Positions 42,693 to 51,539 of a stretch of DNA of 64,000 bases are shown piece by piece. Made by a program: the position numbers and the translations under genes. The notes beneath the pieces were generated by a model that was not told where the DNA came from, searched no databases, and saw nothing but the letters and a program-made list of their open reading frames with translations. Source of the stretch: Sphingobacterium faecale (lineage in GTDB: Bacteria > Bacteroidota > Bacteroidia > Sphingobacteriales > Sphingobacteriaceae); assembly GCF_016746095.1 (NCBI RefSeq), contig NZ_JAERTY010000003.1:124001-188000 (forward strand), written 5' to 3'. Positions within the stretch are counted from its first letter, which is position 1, and every line of letters starts with the position of its first letter.

Positions 42693-43583
42693 CTAAAAAT
42701 ACCCCTGTTTCTTACGCTCCTCCATAGCAGCCTCGGATACCTTATCATCCATCCGCGCCCCCCGTTCACTGACTGTCGACGCTTTTATCTCAGCAATGAT
42801 ATCATCCAACTCCACCGCGTGCGAATCCACGGCGGCCGTACAGGTCATATCGCCTACCGTCCGGAAGCGTACAGACCGACGCTCAACTCGATCATCTGCA
42901 TCCACCTGTAAACAGTCCGCACTCGCCATCCATTGTCCATTACGCCATACCACATCCCGACTATGGCTAAAGTAAATAGAAGGCAAAGCGATCCCTTCCC
43001 GCTTGATATAGTTCCAAACATCAAGCTCTGTCCAATTCGAAATCGGAAACACACGGACGTTCTCTCCTTTATTTATCTTCCCATTAAAAATATTCCACAA
43101 CTCCGGACGCTGCCGCTTGGGATCCCATTGCCCGAACTCATCACGCACAGAAAAAACACGCTCTTTGGCACGAGCCTTCTCTTCATCCCTACGCGCGCCT
43201 CCGATACAAGCATCAAAACCGTGTACGGCTATCGTATCCAACAATGTTACCGTCTGTAAGGCATTGCGGCTGGCATTCTTCCCTGTAGACTCCATCACCC
43301 GCCCCTGATCGATGCTTTCCTGTACTGACCCTACAATCAACCGCTCACCAACCTGCTCCACCAACCAGTCGCGGAATACAATCGTCTCCGGGAAATTATG
43401 TCCAGTATCAATATGAACAAGCGGAAACGGAAATTTACCTGGCTTAAATGCCTTCTTCGCCAGATGCACCAACGTAATACTGTCTTTACCTCCCGAAAAC
43501 AACAAAGCTGGATTTTCAAATTGCCCAGCTACCTCCCGAAGAATATAAATAGCCTCTGCTTCTAAATGATCTAAATAATCCAT
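42693..43583 (-). CDS. cysD: Sulfate adenylyltransferase subunit 2
   Basis: 296 residues of the PAPS-reductase/PP-loop fold with the ATP-binding motif LLFSGGKDSITLVHLA and FPFPLVHIDTGHNFPETIVFRD. It ends with the CysD C-terminal RGARMDDKVSEAAMEERKKQGYF. It forms the catalytic half of ATP sulfurylase with CysN. A run of heptamer repeats separates it from cysH. Confidence 0.96.
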   Translation of the reverse strand: MDYLDHLEAEAIYILREVAGQFENPALLFSGGKDSITLVHLAKKAFKPGKFPFPLVHIDTGHNFPETIVFRDWLVEQVGERLIVGSVQESIDQGRVMESTGKNASRNALQTVTLLDTIAVHGFDACIGGARRDEEKARAKERVFSVRDEFGQWDPKRQRPELWNIFNGKINKGENVRVFPISNWTELDVWNYIKREGIALPSIYFSHSRDVVWRNGQWMASADCLQVDADDRVERRSVRFRTVGDMTCTAAVDSHAVELDDIIAEIKASTVSERGARMDDKVSEAAMEERKKQGYF

Positions 43584-43586
43584 TAT

Positions 43587-43628
43587 TTTCTAACTTCTAA
43601 ATTCCTACTTCTAATTTCTAACTTCTAA
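43587..43628 (-). repeat. Six tandem heptamers (TTAGAAR) between cysH and cysD
   Basis: On the plus strand the units are TTTCTAA, CTTCTAA, ATTCCTA, CTTCTAA, TTTCTAA and CTTCTAA with no gaps, so the minus strand reads (TTAGAAR)n. The repeat begins inside the cysH stop codon and fills the 41-bp gap before cysD. Confidence 0.85.
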
Positions 43629-44320
43629 GTTTCTCCATGTAAACCACACTCTTTTTTACTCTTGTCTTCCCACCACCATCTGCCTGCACGAAAGTCCTCG
43701 CCTGCACCTACAGACCGCGTACAGGGCTGACACCCGATACTTAAAAACCCTTTATCATGAAGCGGATTATAAGGCACATTAAATGCCTTCAAGAATCCCT
43801 CTACCTCTGCCAAAGTCCAGTGAAACAAAGGGTGAACCTTAATAATAGCATTACCTTCATCCCACTCCACAATCCCCATATCTTCTCTATTCGAAGATTG
43901 CTCTGCCCGAATTCCTGTAATCCAAACATCAAACCCTTTAATAGCACGCCGCAAAGGCTCTATCTTACGGATAAAACAACATTCCTTACGATTTTCTACG
44001 CTCTCATAAAAACTTGTTGGTCCCTTATCACTCACCATAGCTTCCAACGCATCGGCCTGAGGATAGAAAGCCCTAATAGGCATACCATAGCGTTCTAAAG
44101 TTCTATTCCAAATATAATAAGTCTCCGGAAACAAACGACCGGTCTCTAAGGTAAATACCGAGGTATCGCGAGCTTTCGCAGCAAGCATATGGGTCAAAAC
44201 CTGATCCTCTACCCCGAATGAAGTAGAGAAAACAACCCGATTCCCATACTGCGCCGCCACATACGCAATAATTTCCTCCGCCTGCAAACCATTCAACACA
44301 CGTTTCAGTTCATCAATCAT
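43625..44320 (-). CDS. cysH: APS reductase (phosphoadenylyl-sulfate reductase family)
   Basis: 231 residues. The PP-loop relative begins VVFSTSFGVEDQVLTHM. The cysteine pairs ECCFIRK and GCQPCTR match the 4Fe-4S-binding CC...CxxC of plant/bacterial APS reductases. The C-terminal catalytic Cys is in KKECGLHGE. With no APS kinase gene in the operon, direct reduction of APS to sulfite is expected. It overlaps the upstream gene by 4 bp. Confidence 0.93.
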   Translation of the reverse strand: MIDELKRVLNGLQAEEIIAYVAAQYGNRVVFSTSFGVEDQVLTHMLAAKARDTSVFTLETGRLFPETYYIWNRTLERYGMPIRAFYPQADALEAMVSDKGPTSFYESVENRKECCFIRKIEPLRRAIKGFDVWITGIRAEQSSNREDMGIVEWDEGNAIIKVHPLFHWTLAEVEGFLKAFNVPYNPLHDKGFLSIGCQPCTRSVGAGEDFRAGRWWWEDKSKKECGLHGET

Positions 44321-44901
44321 TTTTGACTCCTTTCCAATAACTCTCGTGTATGGGCATTTAATAACCGTACCTTCTCTCCAAAATCGCCCCGAAGCTGCTC
44401 ACGCATCTCATACATCAATCCCAAGGTCTCATCAATCTCCTCCGGTAACAATCCTTGTAAAAACTCCTTCAACCGCTTTGCAATAGTCGGCGACTTTCCA
44501 TTGGTAGAGATACCAATCTTTAAATCCCCCTTCATCACGACAGATCCCAAATAAAAATCACATAAATCCGGTTTATCGGCCACATTGAGTAATACATTAC
44601 GCTTCCTTGCCAACCCCTGTATATGTTGATTCAATAGCGTGTTATTACTCGCGACCACAACCAGATCCACCCCATCCAAATCCACATCTTCAAAACTACG
44701 TTCGCACAGATCAACATGCTCTTGCCCTTGCACAAATGCTCTAAAATCCCCAGAAACATCCTTAGCAACGACCCGAACCTTCGCTTTGGGACTCTGCTGC
44801 AATAACGCGCTTATCTTTTCCAATCCCACCGGGCCAGCTCCAATCAACAGAACCTGTAACTGCTCAAGCTTAAGAAATATAGGAAACAACCTGTTCATCA
44901 C
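44317..44901 (-). CDS. Precorrin-2 dehydrogenase / sirohydrochlorin ferrochelatase (CysG N-terminal type)
   Basis: 194 residues matching the N-terminal half of CysG or yeast Met8. The NAD-binding segment is QVLLIGAGPVGLEKISALLQ, with VVASNNTLLNQHIQGLAR and LNVADKPDLCDFYLGSVV, and NGKSPTIAKRLKEFL follows. It oxidises precorrin-2 and inserts iron to give siroheme, the cofactor of the sulfite reductase in the same operon. It overlaps both neighbours by 4 bp (ATGA-type), a sign of translational coupling. Confidence 0.92.
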   Translation of the reverse strand: MMNRLFPIFLKLEQLQVLLIGAGPVGLEKISALLQQSPKAKVRVVAKDVSGDFRAFVQGQEHVDLCERSFEDVDLDGVDLVVVASNNTLLNQHIQGLARKRNVLLNVADKPDLCDFYLGSVVMKGDLKIGISTNGKSPTIAKRLKEFLQGLLPEEIDETLGLMYEMREQLRGDFGEKVRLLNAHTRELLERSQK

Positions 44902-45671
44902 ACCTGCAAATAATGGATCTCGTTCCGTATCCTACTGAACGCAGCATGCTTGCTAACCACCTCTCCAATCACAATAACAGCGGGCACACCAACACCACTG
45001 CATTCCACAGCTTCAACAATAGAGCTTATCGTCCCCAACACAATACGTTCAGTAGCTAAAGAGCCATTCTGAATAACAGCAATCGGCAAAGTAGACTTTC
45101 CACCGCCCTCATACAAGGAAACAATCTCCCGCAACTTACCATACCCCATCAATACCACTACCGTAGCATCTGTCCCTACTGCCAACTGAAGATCGGAGGA
45201 CAGGCTTCCGTCAGACTTAGACCCCGTAATTACCCAAAAACTCTCACTGACACCTCTATAAGTTAAAGGAATCTTCTGAATCCCTGTCAATCCAATCGCT
45301 GAAGATATCCCCGGAATGACTGCAGTAGGAATACCAAAACCATGTACATAATCCAACTCTTCACCACCACGACCAAATACAAAAGAATCTCCTCCCTTCA
45401 ACCGAACCACATGCCCATGCGTCAACGCATAATCCACCATCAGTCTATTGATGTAATCCTGTGAAGTAGACAGCCGCTCTGCCCGTTTCCCCACATACAC
45501 TTTTGTACAGTTAGGTCTAGCATAAGACAATAAAGCATCATTCACCAAAGCATCATAAAGAATAACATCAGCACATGCGATAGCTTTCACTCCTTTCAAT
45601 GTAATCAAGTCAGGATCGCCCGGACCGGCTCCTACCAATGTTACAAATGGTTGTATTTTATTCATTTCCAA
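44898..45671 (-). CDS. cobA: Uroporphyrinogen-III C-methyltransferase
   Basis: 257 residues. SUMT signatures: VGAGPGDPDLITLKG, ADVILYDALV, and VRLKGGDSFVFGRGGEE, followed by PGISSAIGLTGIQKIPLTYRG. It adds two methyl groups from SAM to uroporphyrinogen III, making precorrin-2 for siroheme. In the operon it lies 7 bp after the sulfite reductase gene and overlaps the precorrin-2 dehydrogenase gene by 4 bp. Together these two replace the single fused CysG of enterobacteria. Confidence 0.95.
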   Translation of the reverse strand: MEMNKIQPFVTLVGAGPGDPDLITLKGVKAIACADVILYDALVNDALLSYARPNCTKVYVGKRAERLSTSQDYINRLMVDYALTHGHVVRLKGGDSFVFGRGGEELDYVHGFGIPTAVIPGISSAIGLTGIQKIPLTYRGVSESFWVITGSKSDGSLSSDLQLAVGTDATVVVLMGYGKLREIVSLYEGGGKSTLPIAVIQNGSLATERIVLGTISSIVEAVECSGVGVPAVIVIGEVVSKHAAFSRIRNEIHYLQV

Positions 45672-45678
45672 ATATCCT

Positions 45679-47781
45679 TTAAGAATTACCCCTTAGCGCC
45701 GACCTACGTTCGGCGGCGTCATAGTAAAAAGCAGTAGCCTGTATCAAATAAGCCTCCGCAAATTCCTTAGAAGGCTCGTATTTATTAATCTGGAGTACGC
45801 GTTCCGAAAAAGAAGTCAGAAAACGAAATTCCCCACTCGCGACATACACGTCATCAAACCCATCAATAACTGCAATCTGTGTACTCGCATTGACTCCACG
45901 GTCAAGCAACAAGGCTTTAGCTCCCCAAACAAAGGCACTATAGCTGTGATAAATAGCATCAGCATACTGACCGAGTTCCAAAGCCTGTTTTGCCCAATCA
46001 ATCTTTTCCTCAGCCTCAAAAAGTAAAGTAGCCACCAGATCAATCACCACCCCAGCACATTCCCCAACACCAATTGCCGTAGCAAAAGTATCCTGATGCC
46101 CCCAATCAATAAACTCATCTGCAGTCAATGTCGTCAGATCAGACAACGGCTTCAACAACCGATAGAAATAATCCTTTCCAACACGATCATAATACCCATG
46201 AAAATTCTCTTCGACCGATTTATGGATCTTATAATCGGAAAGAACAAGATCAACAACCTGAAGAACACGTTTCGTAGGCACCTTGATGACACGTTCGGCA
46301 ACGCGTCCTTTACCATCACCAACAGTACCTCCGCCCAACATCACCTGCGCAGCAGGAACCACCTTACCCTCTGCTTTAACTGAGCTTCCATGAAAACCTA
46401 TATGCGCCAAACCGTGCTGACCACAAGAATTCATACAGCCCGAAATCTTAATCTTCAATCCCTGCTCAAAAACAAAATCTGTATAAAATTCATGAACATA
46501 CCCCTCCAATACACGAGCCATCTCCGTAGAATTAGATATCCCTAGATTACAAGTATCGGTCCCCGGACAAGTCGTAATATCAGCCGTACTATCAAAACCC
46601 GGTTTCGACAGACCTAATTCAACCAATAAATTGAATAAATGCGAAAGAGAAGCCTCACGGACAAACTTAAAAAGCAAATTCTGCCCTTGAGTAATACGGA
46701 TATCATCTGCCACATGCCCCTGTATACCCGATACCAATCGCCTAGCCTTATCAGTAGATAAATCTCCTGTCTGCACATTTACATACACCCCGTAATAACC
46801 TGACTGCTTTTGAGCGAATACATTCGTTTTTTGCCACACCTGAAAAGCTCTTTCGTCGACTACAGGTACCGCATCGATTGCCGTTTCAGGCAGAACAAGC
46901 GCTTCCACCAGTCTACGATCGACCACAAAAACAGTATTCTTGTTTGCTATTCGCTCCTCCTCAATAAGACGCAGCACCTCCGAAAGTCCTACCTTCTGGA
47001 CCAAATATTTAAAACGAGCCTTATTCCGATTATTACGCTCCCCATAACGATCGAAAACACGCAACGTAGCCTCTATATATGGAATAACCTGATCCTCTGG
47101 AAGAAAATCATACACTTCCTCCGCAAGAATAGGCTGAGCCCCTAGGCCACCTCCCATCAACACCTTGAAACCACGCTCCTCTACCCCATCATTCCATCTT
47201 ACTTTAGGAATAAAACCAAAGTCATGAATATAAGAAAATGCGGTATCCTTGTCCGAAGACGAAAAGGAGATCTTGAATTTCCGTCCCATTTCAGCGCAGA
47301 CTGGATTACGAAGAAAATAAGAAAATGTCTGCTGCGCATAAGGAGACACATCAAATGGCTCATCCGGATCTATCCCTGCTGTAGCAGATGCAGTCACATT
47401 ACGGACCGTATTCCCACAGGCCTCTCTCAAAGTAATATCATCAGCTGCCAATTTAGCCCAGAGCTCAGGAGTCTTTGCCAAACTCACATAGTGAATCTGT
47501 ATATCCTGACGTGTTGTAAGGTGAAGATTACGACTCGCATATTCATCAGAGATAGCAGCAATCTTCAGCAACTGTCTAAAGGTTACCTTTCCAAAAGGCA
47601 ATTTAATACGAACCATCTGCACTCCAGGCTGACGCTGCCCATACACCCCCCGAGCCAAACGAAGTGACCTAAACTTCTCTTCCGGCAAAGAACCTTCCTG
47701 ATAAGCCCTTATCTTTTTATCTAGTTCAATAATCTCCTGTTCAACCACAGGATTCTCTAATTCAGTACGAAAACTCTGCAT
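45679..47781 (-). CDS. Nitrite/sulfite reductase hemoprotein with C-terminal HEPN domain
   Basis: 700 residues. Two ferredoxin-like half domains and two siroheme/4Fe-4S domains are visible (QPGVQMVRIKLPFGKVT, NLHLTTRQDIQIHYV, GNTVRNVTASATAG). The cluster cysteines are in TCPGTDTCNLG and SGCMNSCGQHG. Context with cysH, cysDN and siroheme genes points to sulfite reduction to sulfide. Residues from about 590 onward are helical (AEEKIDWAKQALELGQYADAIYHSYSAFVWGAKALLL) and look like a HEPN domain, which standard CysI and NirA lack. First gene of the operon. No flavoprotein partner is present, so ferredoxin is the likely donor. Confidence 0.9.
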   Translation of the reverse strand: MQSFRTELENPVVEQEIIELDKKIRAYQEGSLPEEKFRSLRLARGVYGQRQPGVQMVRIKLPFGKVTFRQLLKIAAISDEYASRNLHLTTRQDIQIHYVSLAKTPELWAKLAADDITLREACGNTVRNVTASATAGIDPDEPFDVSPYAQQTFSYFLRNPVCAEMGRKFKISFSSSDKDTAFSYIHDFGFIPKVRWNDGVEERGFKVLMGGGLGAQPILAEEVYDFLPEDQVIPYIEATLRVFDRYGERNNRNKARFKYLVQKVGLSEVLRLIEEERIANKNTVFVVDRRLVEALVLPETAIDAVPVVDERAFQVWQKTNVFAQKQSGYYGVYVNVQTGDLSTDKARRLVSGIQGHVADDIRITQGQNLLFKFVREASLSHLFNLLVELGLSKPGFDSTADITTCPGTDTCNLGISNSTEMARVLEGYVHEFYTDFVFEQGLKIKISGCMNSCGQHGLAHIGFHGSSVKAEGKVVPAAQVMLGGGTVGDGKGRVAERVIKVPTKRVLQVVDLVLSDYKIHKSVEENFHGYYDRVGKDYFYRLLKPLSDLTTLTADEFIDWGHQDTFATAIGVGECAGVVIDLVATLLFEAEEKIDWAKQALELGQYADAIYHSYSAFVWGAKALLLDRGVNASTQIAVIDGFDDVYVASGEFRFLTSFSERVLQINKYEPSKEFAEAYLIQATAFYYDAAERRSALRGNS

Positions 47782-47845
47782 ATTTTTTACCTAAAAATGT
47801 GTCAATCCAAGCTTTATAATTACGGTTCACAAAACAAGAACGCAA

Positions 47846-47853
47846 CAAATGTA
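47846..47853 (-). promoter_or_regulatory. -7 box of the cys operon
   Basis: TACATTTG on the minus strand fits TAnnTTTG and predicts a leader of about 58 nt. No well-spaced -33 box and no SAM-type riboswitch could be recognised. Confidence 0.4.
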
Positions 47854-47896
47854 TAAAACAAAATCAACAATAACTACATAATCTACCAAATTAGTA

Positions 47897-47922
47897 TATA
47901 TTTGTAAAAAATATATTTACAA
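47897..47922 (+). promoter_or_regulatory. pst promoter with overlapping inverted repeat
   Basis: The -7 box TATATTTG (47897-47904) overlaps an inverted repeat TTGTAAA-N7-TTTACAA (47902-47908, 47916-47922) that spans the predicted transcription start, 26 bp before the pstS ATG. Confidence 0.45.
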
Positions 47923-47948
47923 CTCTTTTCGGTAAAGCAAACAAAAGG

Positions 47949-48923
47949 ATGAAACAACTACGTATTAGCATATTAGCATCCATAATAATATCAAGCTGTG
48001 CACCAAAAGCACAAAACAGCTATGACCCAAAGACAGGATATTCAGGCAACATATCCCTATCTGGTGCATTCGCGCTATACCCCATTGTGGTTTTATGGAG
48101 TGAGGATTTTAAAAAAATACACCCCAATGTCCGTTTCAATATTTCGGCAGGAGGAGCAGGTAAAGGAATAACAGATGTGCTCACAGATATGATGGATATC
48201 GGTCTTGTATCCCGAGATTTTCATGAGCAAGAATTAAAAAAAGGAGCATTCCCTATTTTTGTTGCAAAAGACGCTGTGCTAGGAACGTTTAATACCAACC
48301 ACCCCAATGCCACACTCCTAAAAAAGAGGGGACTTACGCAACAGGAACTCGAAGGAATCTTTGTCACACAATCCTATCAGAAATGGAGCGATATTGACCC
48401 TAGGTTTACAGCTGCTCCCATAATCACCTATGTCCGTTCAGATGCTGCAGGTGCGGCAGAGACATGGGCCAAATACCTAGGCCAAAACCAAGAAGACTTA
48501 AAAGGTATTGGTATATACGGTGACCCAGGCTTGGCGCAAGCCATCAAGGAAGAGCCAAATAGTATCGGCTTTAACAACATCAACTATGTCTATGATCTAA
48601 ACCTTAAAAAAACTGCAGCGCACATAAGTGTCATACCAATCGATAAAAACAAGAATGGAAAAATTGACACAGCGGAAGACTTCTACTACAATCTAGATCA
48701 ATTGACCGAAGCAGTGGCATCAGGAAAGTACCCTTCCCCTCCCTCGAGGCCCTTGGCATTTGTAGTAAAAAAAGGAAACACTAACGCATTGATACGAGAG
48801 TTTATACACTTTGTCCTAAAAAAAGAACAACAAGAGCACCTATTGAGCAACGGATATATCCCACTTACAGACGACCAACTTAAAGTCGAAAGAGAGAAAA
48901 TAAACACTATTCCTATCAACTAA
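47949..48923 (+). CDS. pstS: Phosphate ABC transporter substrate-binding lipoprotein
   Basis: 324 residues with a lipoprotein signal (IIISSC) and a type II periplasmic binding fold. The opening SGNISLSGAFALYPIVVLWSEDFKKIHPNVRFNISAGGAGKGITDV is the PstS pattern for oxyanion binding. TYVRSDAAGAAETWAKYLG follows where PstS has its second phosphate loop. It delivers phosphate to the PstCA channel encoded next. Specificity is inferred from the operon. Confidence 0.88.
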   Translation: MKQLRISILASIIISSCAPKAQNSYDPKTGYSGNISLSGAFALYPIVVLWSEDFKKIHPNVRFNISAGGAGKGITDVLTDMMDIGLVSRDFHEQELKKGAFPIFVAKDAVLGTFNTNHPNATLLKKRGLTQQELEGIFVTQSYQKWSDIDPRFTAAPIITYVRSDAAGAAETWAKYLGQNQEDLKGIGIYGDPGLAQAIKEEPNSIGFNNINYVYDLNLKKTAAHISVIPIDKNKNGKIDTAEDFYYNLDQLTEAVASGKYPSPPSRPLAFVVKKGNTNALIREFIHFVLKKEQQEHLLSNGYIPLTDDQLKVEREKINTIPIN

Positions 48924-48965
48924 AAAGCAGAGCCTCGCTCCGTAAAAAACAAACACAGTAAGCAA

Positions 48966-49853
48966 ATGAGACTACGCATTCTAAAAGACCTATGGATACG
49001 CTACACATTTCGAATCCTACTCCTCTTGACGCTGTCCATGGTAGTTTTCATAGGCATTGGACTGTTTATTAAATCACTGCCCTTATTAAAAGACCAGAAC
49101 CTATTCACCATCCTAAGCGGAAGCACCTGGTCTCCACTGAAAGGACAGTTTGGTTTCCTACCCTTTATCACCGGCACAGTATCGGTTACATTGATAGCCC
49201 TGGTTATCGCAGCCCCACTATGCCTCCTATCTTCGATTTACCTGGTTGAATATGCATCCGCTCTCTTAAAAAAAACAGTACTCCCTTTAATAAATGTACT
49301 GGCAGCTATCCCCCCCGTACTGTATGGCGTATGGGGAATTCTATTCGTCGTACCCCTGATATCAAACTATATAGGGCCTGTTTTTGGGAGCACGAACGCG
49401 GGGTACTCTATTCTCTCCGGTGGAATAGTACTCGCTGTTATGATATTTCCGATTATGATCAGCATCATGGTAGAAGTACTACAGACTATACCTCCGGATC
49501 TAAAAGCAGCATCACTATCACTCGGCGCTACACGATGGGAAACCATACAAAAAGTCATTTTAAAAAAAGCTCGCCCTGGAATAATCGCTGCCATAGTACT
49601 GGCAACATCACGTGCTTTTGGAGAAACAATAGCAGTACTCATGGTCTGCGGCAACATACCCCAAGTCCCAAAGTCTCTATTCGATGCCGGATATCCTATC
49701 CCCGCACTCATAGCCAACAACTTTGGAGAGATGATGTCCATACCACATTATGATGCTGCATTAATGTTCGCGGCTCTACTATTGCTGACGATCATCTTTC
49801 TATTCAATCTTATTTCGCGACTAATACTAAATAAACTGGAGGAAAAAGCATAA
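48966..49853 (+). CDS. pstC: Phosphate ABC transporter permease PstC
   Basis: 295 residues with six predicted membrane segments. The conserved binding-protein-dependent loop for ATPase contact reads KAASLSLGATRWETIQKVILKKARPGI, and SRAFGETIAVLMVCGN is characteristic of PstC. Its stop overlaps the pstA start by one base (TAATG). Confidence 0.93.
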   Translation: MRLRILKDLWIRYTFRILLLLTLSMVVFIGIGLFIKSLPLLKDQNLFTILSGSTWSPLKGQFGFLPFITGTVSVTLIALVIAAPLCLLSSIYLVEYASALLKKTVLPLINVLAAIPPVLYGVWGILFVVPLISNYIGPVFGSTNAGYSILSGGIVLAVMIFPIMISIMVEVLQTIPPDLKAASLSLGATRWETIQKVILKKARPGIIAAIVLATSRAFGETIAVLMVCGNIPQVPKSLFDAGYPIPALIANNFGEMMSIPHYDAALMFAALLLLTIIFLFNLISRLILNKLEEKA

Positions 49854-50707
49854 TGTCAACCATTAAATCAAGACTGCGACGGGAAAAAATCGCAAAAATA
49901 TTAATGCAACTCGCGGGTATAGGAATTACAGGTTCCCTTTTTCTAATTATAGGGATTATCCTTTTCAAAGGGCTCCCCCACCTCACCTGGGACATGATCA
50001 GCCAGACACCTCAAGGCGGTTTCTATATCGGTAAAGAAGGAGGGATACTCAATGCAATTTTGGGCTCCTTTTATCTAGCGGGCCTATCGACAATACTAGC
50101 CTGCTTAATAGGGCTACCTATCGCCATCTACCTCAATGCCTACGTCGATCAGACTTCTACCCTGTCCCGGGTATCAAAACTCTTGTTTGATATACTATTT
50201 GGCATACCATCAATTGTATATGGAGCCATTGCCTTCAGTATTATGATTACATTAGGAATCCGTGCTTCCCTATTGGGTGGTGTCATTACGATCACACTCC
50301 TCACCATCCCTATAGTGGTACGTACGCTGGATGAACTTTTAAAAACCATTCCTTTAGACCTCAAAAACACCACTACCTCATTGGGGGCTACACGATGGCA
50401 GACCGCCCAGATACTATTGAAGTATATCAAACCAGGGCTATTCACAGCCCTTCTACTCGCCTTTGGAAGAGCAATCGGAGATGTAGCAGGGGTATTGCTA
50501 ACTACAGGGTTCAGCGATAATCTTCCCTTATATCTCGACGAACCAGCGGCAACATTGCCACTAGCCATTTTTTTTCAGCTTAGCAGCCCGATCCCCGAAG
50601 TACAGGGAAGAGCCTATGCCTCCGCGCTTATATTAACATTTATCATTCTAATCATTGTCATATGCACACATATACTAGCCTCGCGACAAAAGAAACACAG
50701 ACTGTAA
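49853..50707 (+). CDS. pstA: Phosphate ABC transporter permease PstA
   Basis: 284 residues with six membrane segments. The loop KNTTTSLGATRWQTAQILLKYIKPGLFTALLLAFGRAIGDVAGVLLTTG matches PstA. It pairs with PstC to form the phosphate channel. Translational coupling is likely on the upstream side, and pstB starts 5 bp after its stop. Confidence 0.93.
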   Translation: MSTIKSRLRREKIAKILMQLAGIGITGSLFLIIGIILFKGLPHLTWDMISQTPQGGFYIGKEGGILNAILGSFYLAGLSTILACLIGLPIAIYLNAYVDQTSTLSRVSKLLFDILFGIPSIVYGAIAFSIMITLGIRASLLGGVITITLLTIPIVVRTLDELLKTIPLDLKNTTTSLGATRWQTAQILLKYIKPGLFTALLLAFGRAIGDVAGVLLTTGFSDNLPLYLDEPAATLPLAIFFQLSSPIPEVQGRAYASALILTFIILIIVICTHILASRQKKHRL

Positions 50708-50712
50708 CGCAG

Positions 50713-51471
50713 ATGCAACTGCCACACATACAAATCAAGGATCTGAATGTACATATCGAAGGGAAACACATTCTTAAAAACATAAATTTAGCAATCCCCA
50801 ATAACTCGATCACATCCATTATAGGACCGTCAGGTTGTGGAAAAACAACACTACTGAAAACACTGAATAGATTGATGGATGACAGCAAAAACGTAAAAAT
50901 AAATGGCTCCGTACTGGTTAATGGGGAAGACATTTACGCTAAAGACGCCGAAGTCACACACATCAGAAAAAAAATGGGGTTACTCTCCCAACGCCCCTTC
51001 CCATTACCTATGTCTATTTTTGAAAATATCACCTATGGACCGCGCATACATGGTCAACGGGACAAAACAGTCTTAAAAGAAATTGTAGAAACCCAATTAA
51101 AAAACGTAGGACTATGGGAGGAGGTGAAAGACAGACTACACCATTCTGCGACGACACTGTCTATAGGCCAGCAGCAACGTCTTTGTCTAGCCCGTGGCCT
51201 AGCTGTGCAGCCTGAGATTATACTCGGTGACGAAAGCACCTCAGCCTTGGATCCTATATCTACACAGACTATCGAAAATCTATTGATAGACCTGAAAAGC
51301 GAATACACCATCGTATTAGTAACTCATATACTTCGTCAGGCACGAAGAGTCTCTGACTACATCATCTTTGTATACAATGGCGAAATAATAGAGTTTGGAA
51401 AAACAGAAGACATCCTCCTGAATCCTCAAAATGAGATCACCAAACAGTATGTCAAGGGATTTATAAGCTAA
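50713..51471 (+). CDS. pstB: Phosphate ABC transporter ATP-binding protein PstB
   Basis: 252 residues from the ATG at 50713; an upstream in-frame ATG at 50662 would overlap pstA by 46 bp and adds non-conserved residues. Walker A is GPSGCGKTT. The signature motif reads LSIGQQQR instead of LSGGQQQR, and the Walker B region reads IILGDESTSALDP instead of DEPxSALDP. Catalytic Glu and the switch His (VTHILRQARRVSDY) are kept. It energises phosphate import. No phoU follows. Confidence 0.9.
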   Translation: MQLPHIQIKDLNVHIEGKHILKNINLAIPNNSITSIIGPSGCGKTTLLKTLNRLMDDSKNVKINGSVLVNGEDIYAKDAEVTHIRKKMGLLSQRPFPLPMSIFENITYGPRIHGQRDKTVLKEIVETQLKNVGLWEEVKDRLHHSATTLSIGQQQRLCLARGLAVQPEIILGDESTSALDPISTQTIENLLIDLKSEYTIVLVTHILRQARRVSDYIIFVYNGEIIEFGKTEDILLNPQNEITKQYVKGFIS

Positions 51472-51505
51472 AAAAGGAGCGACCTAGACTGGTCGCTCCT
51501 TTTAT
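51472..51505. terminator. Bidirectional terminator between pstB and pyrF
   Basis: AAAGGAGCGACC / GGTCGCTCCTTT (51473-51484, 51491-51502) forms a 12-bp perfect stem with a 6-nt loop and T/A tails on both sides. Confidence 0.85.
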
Positions 51506-51539
51506 ATATCTTAGCTCTTAAGATAGCAATAGTAATCAA

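Noticed and set aside
47782..47948. SAM-type riboswitch for the cys operon
   Set aside because: The leader is only about 58 nt with no recognisable multi-helix core or terminator.
47949..51471. Molybdate or tungstate importer
   Set aside because: Two separate permeases of PstC and PstA type and a PstB-like ATPase favour phosphate.
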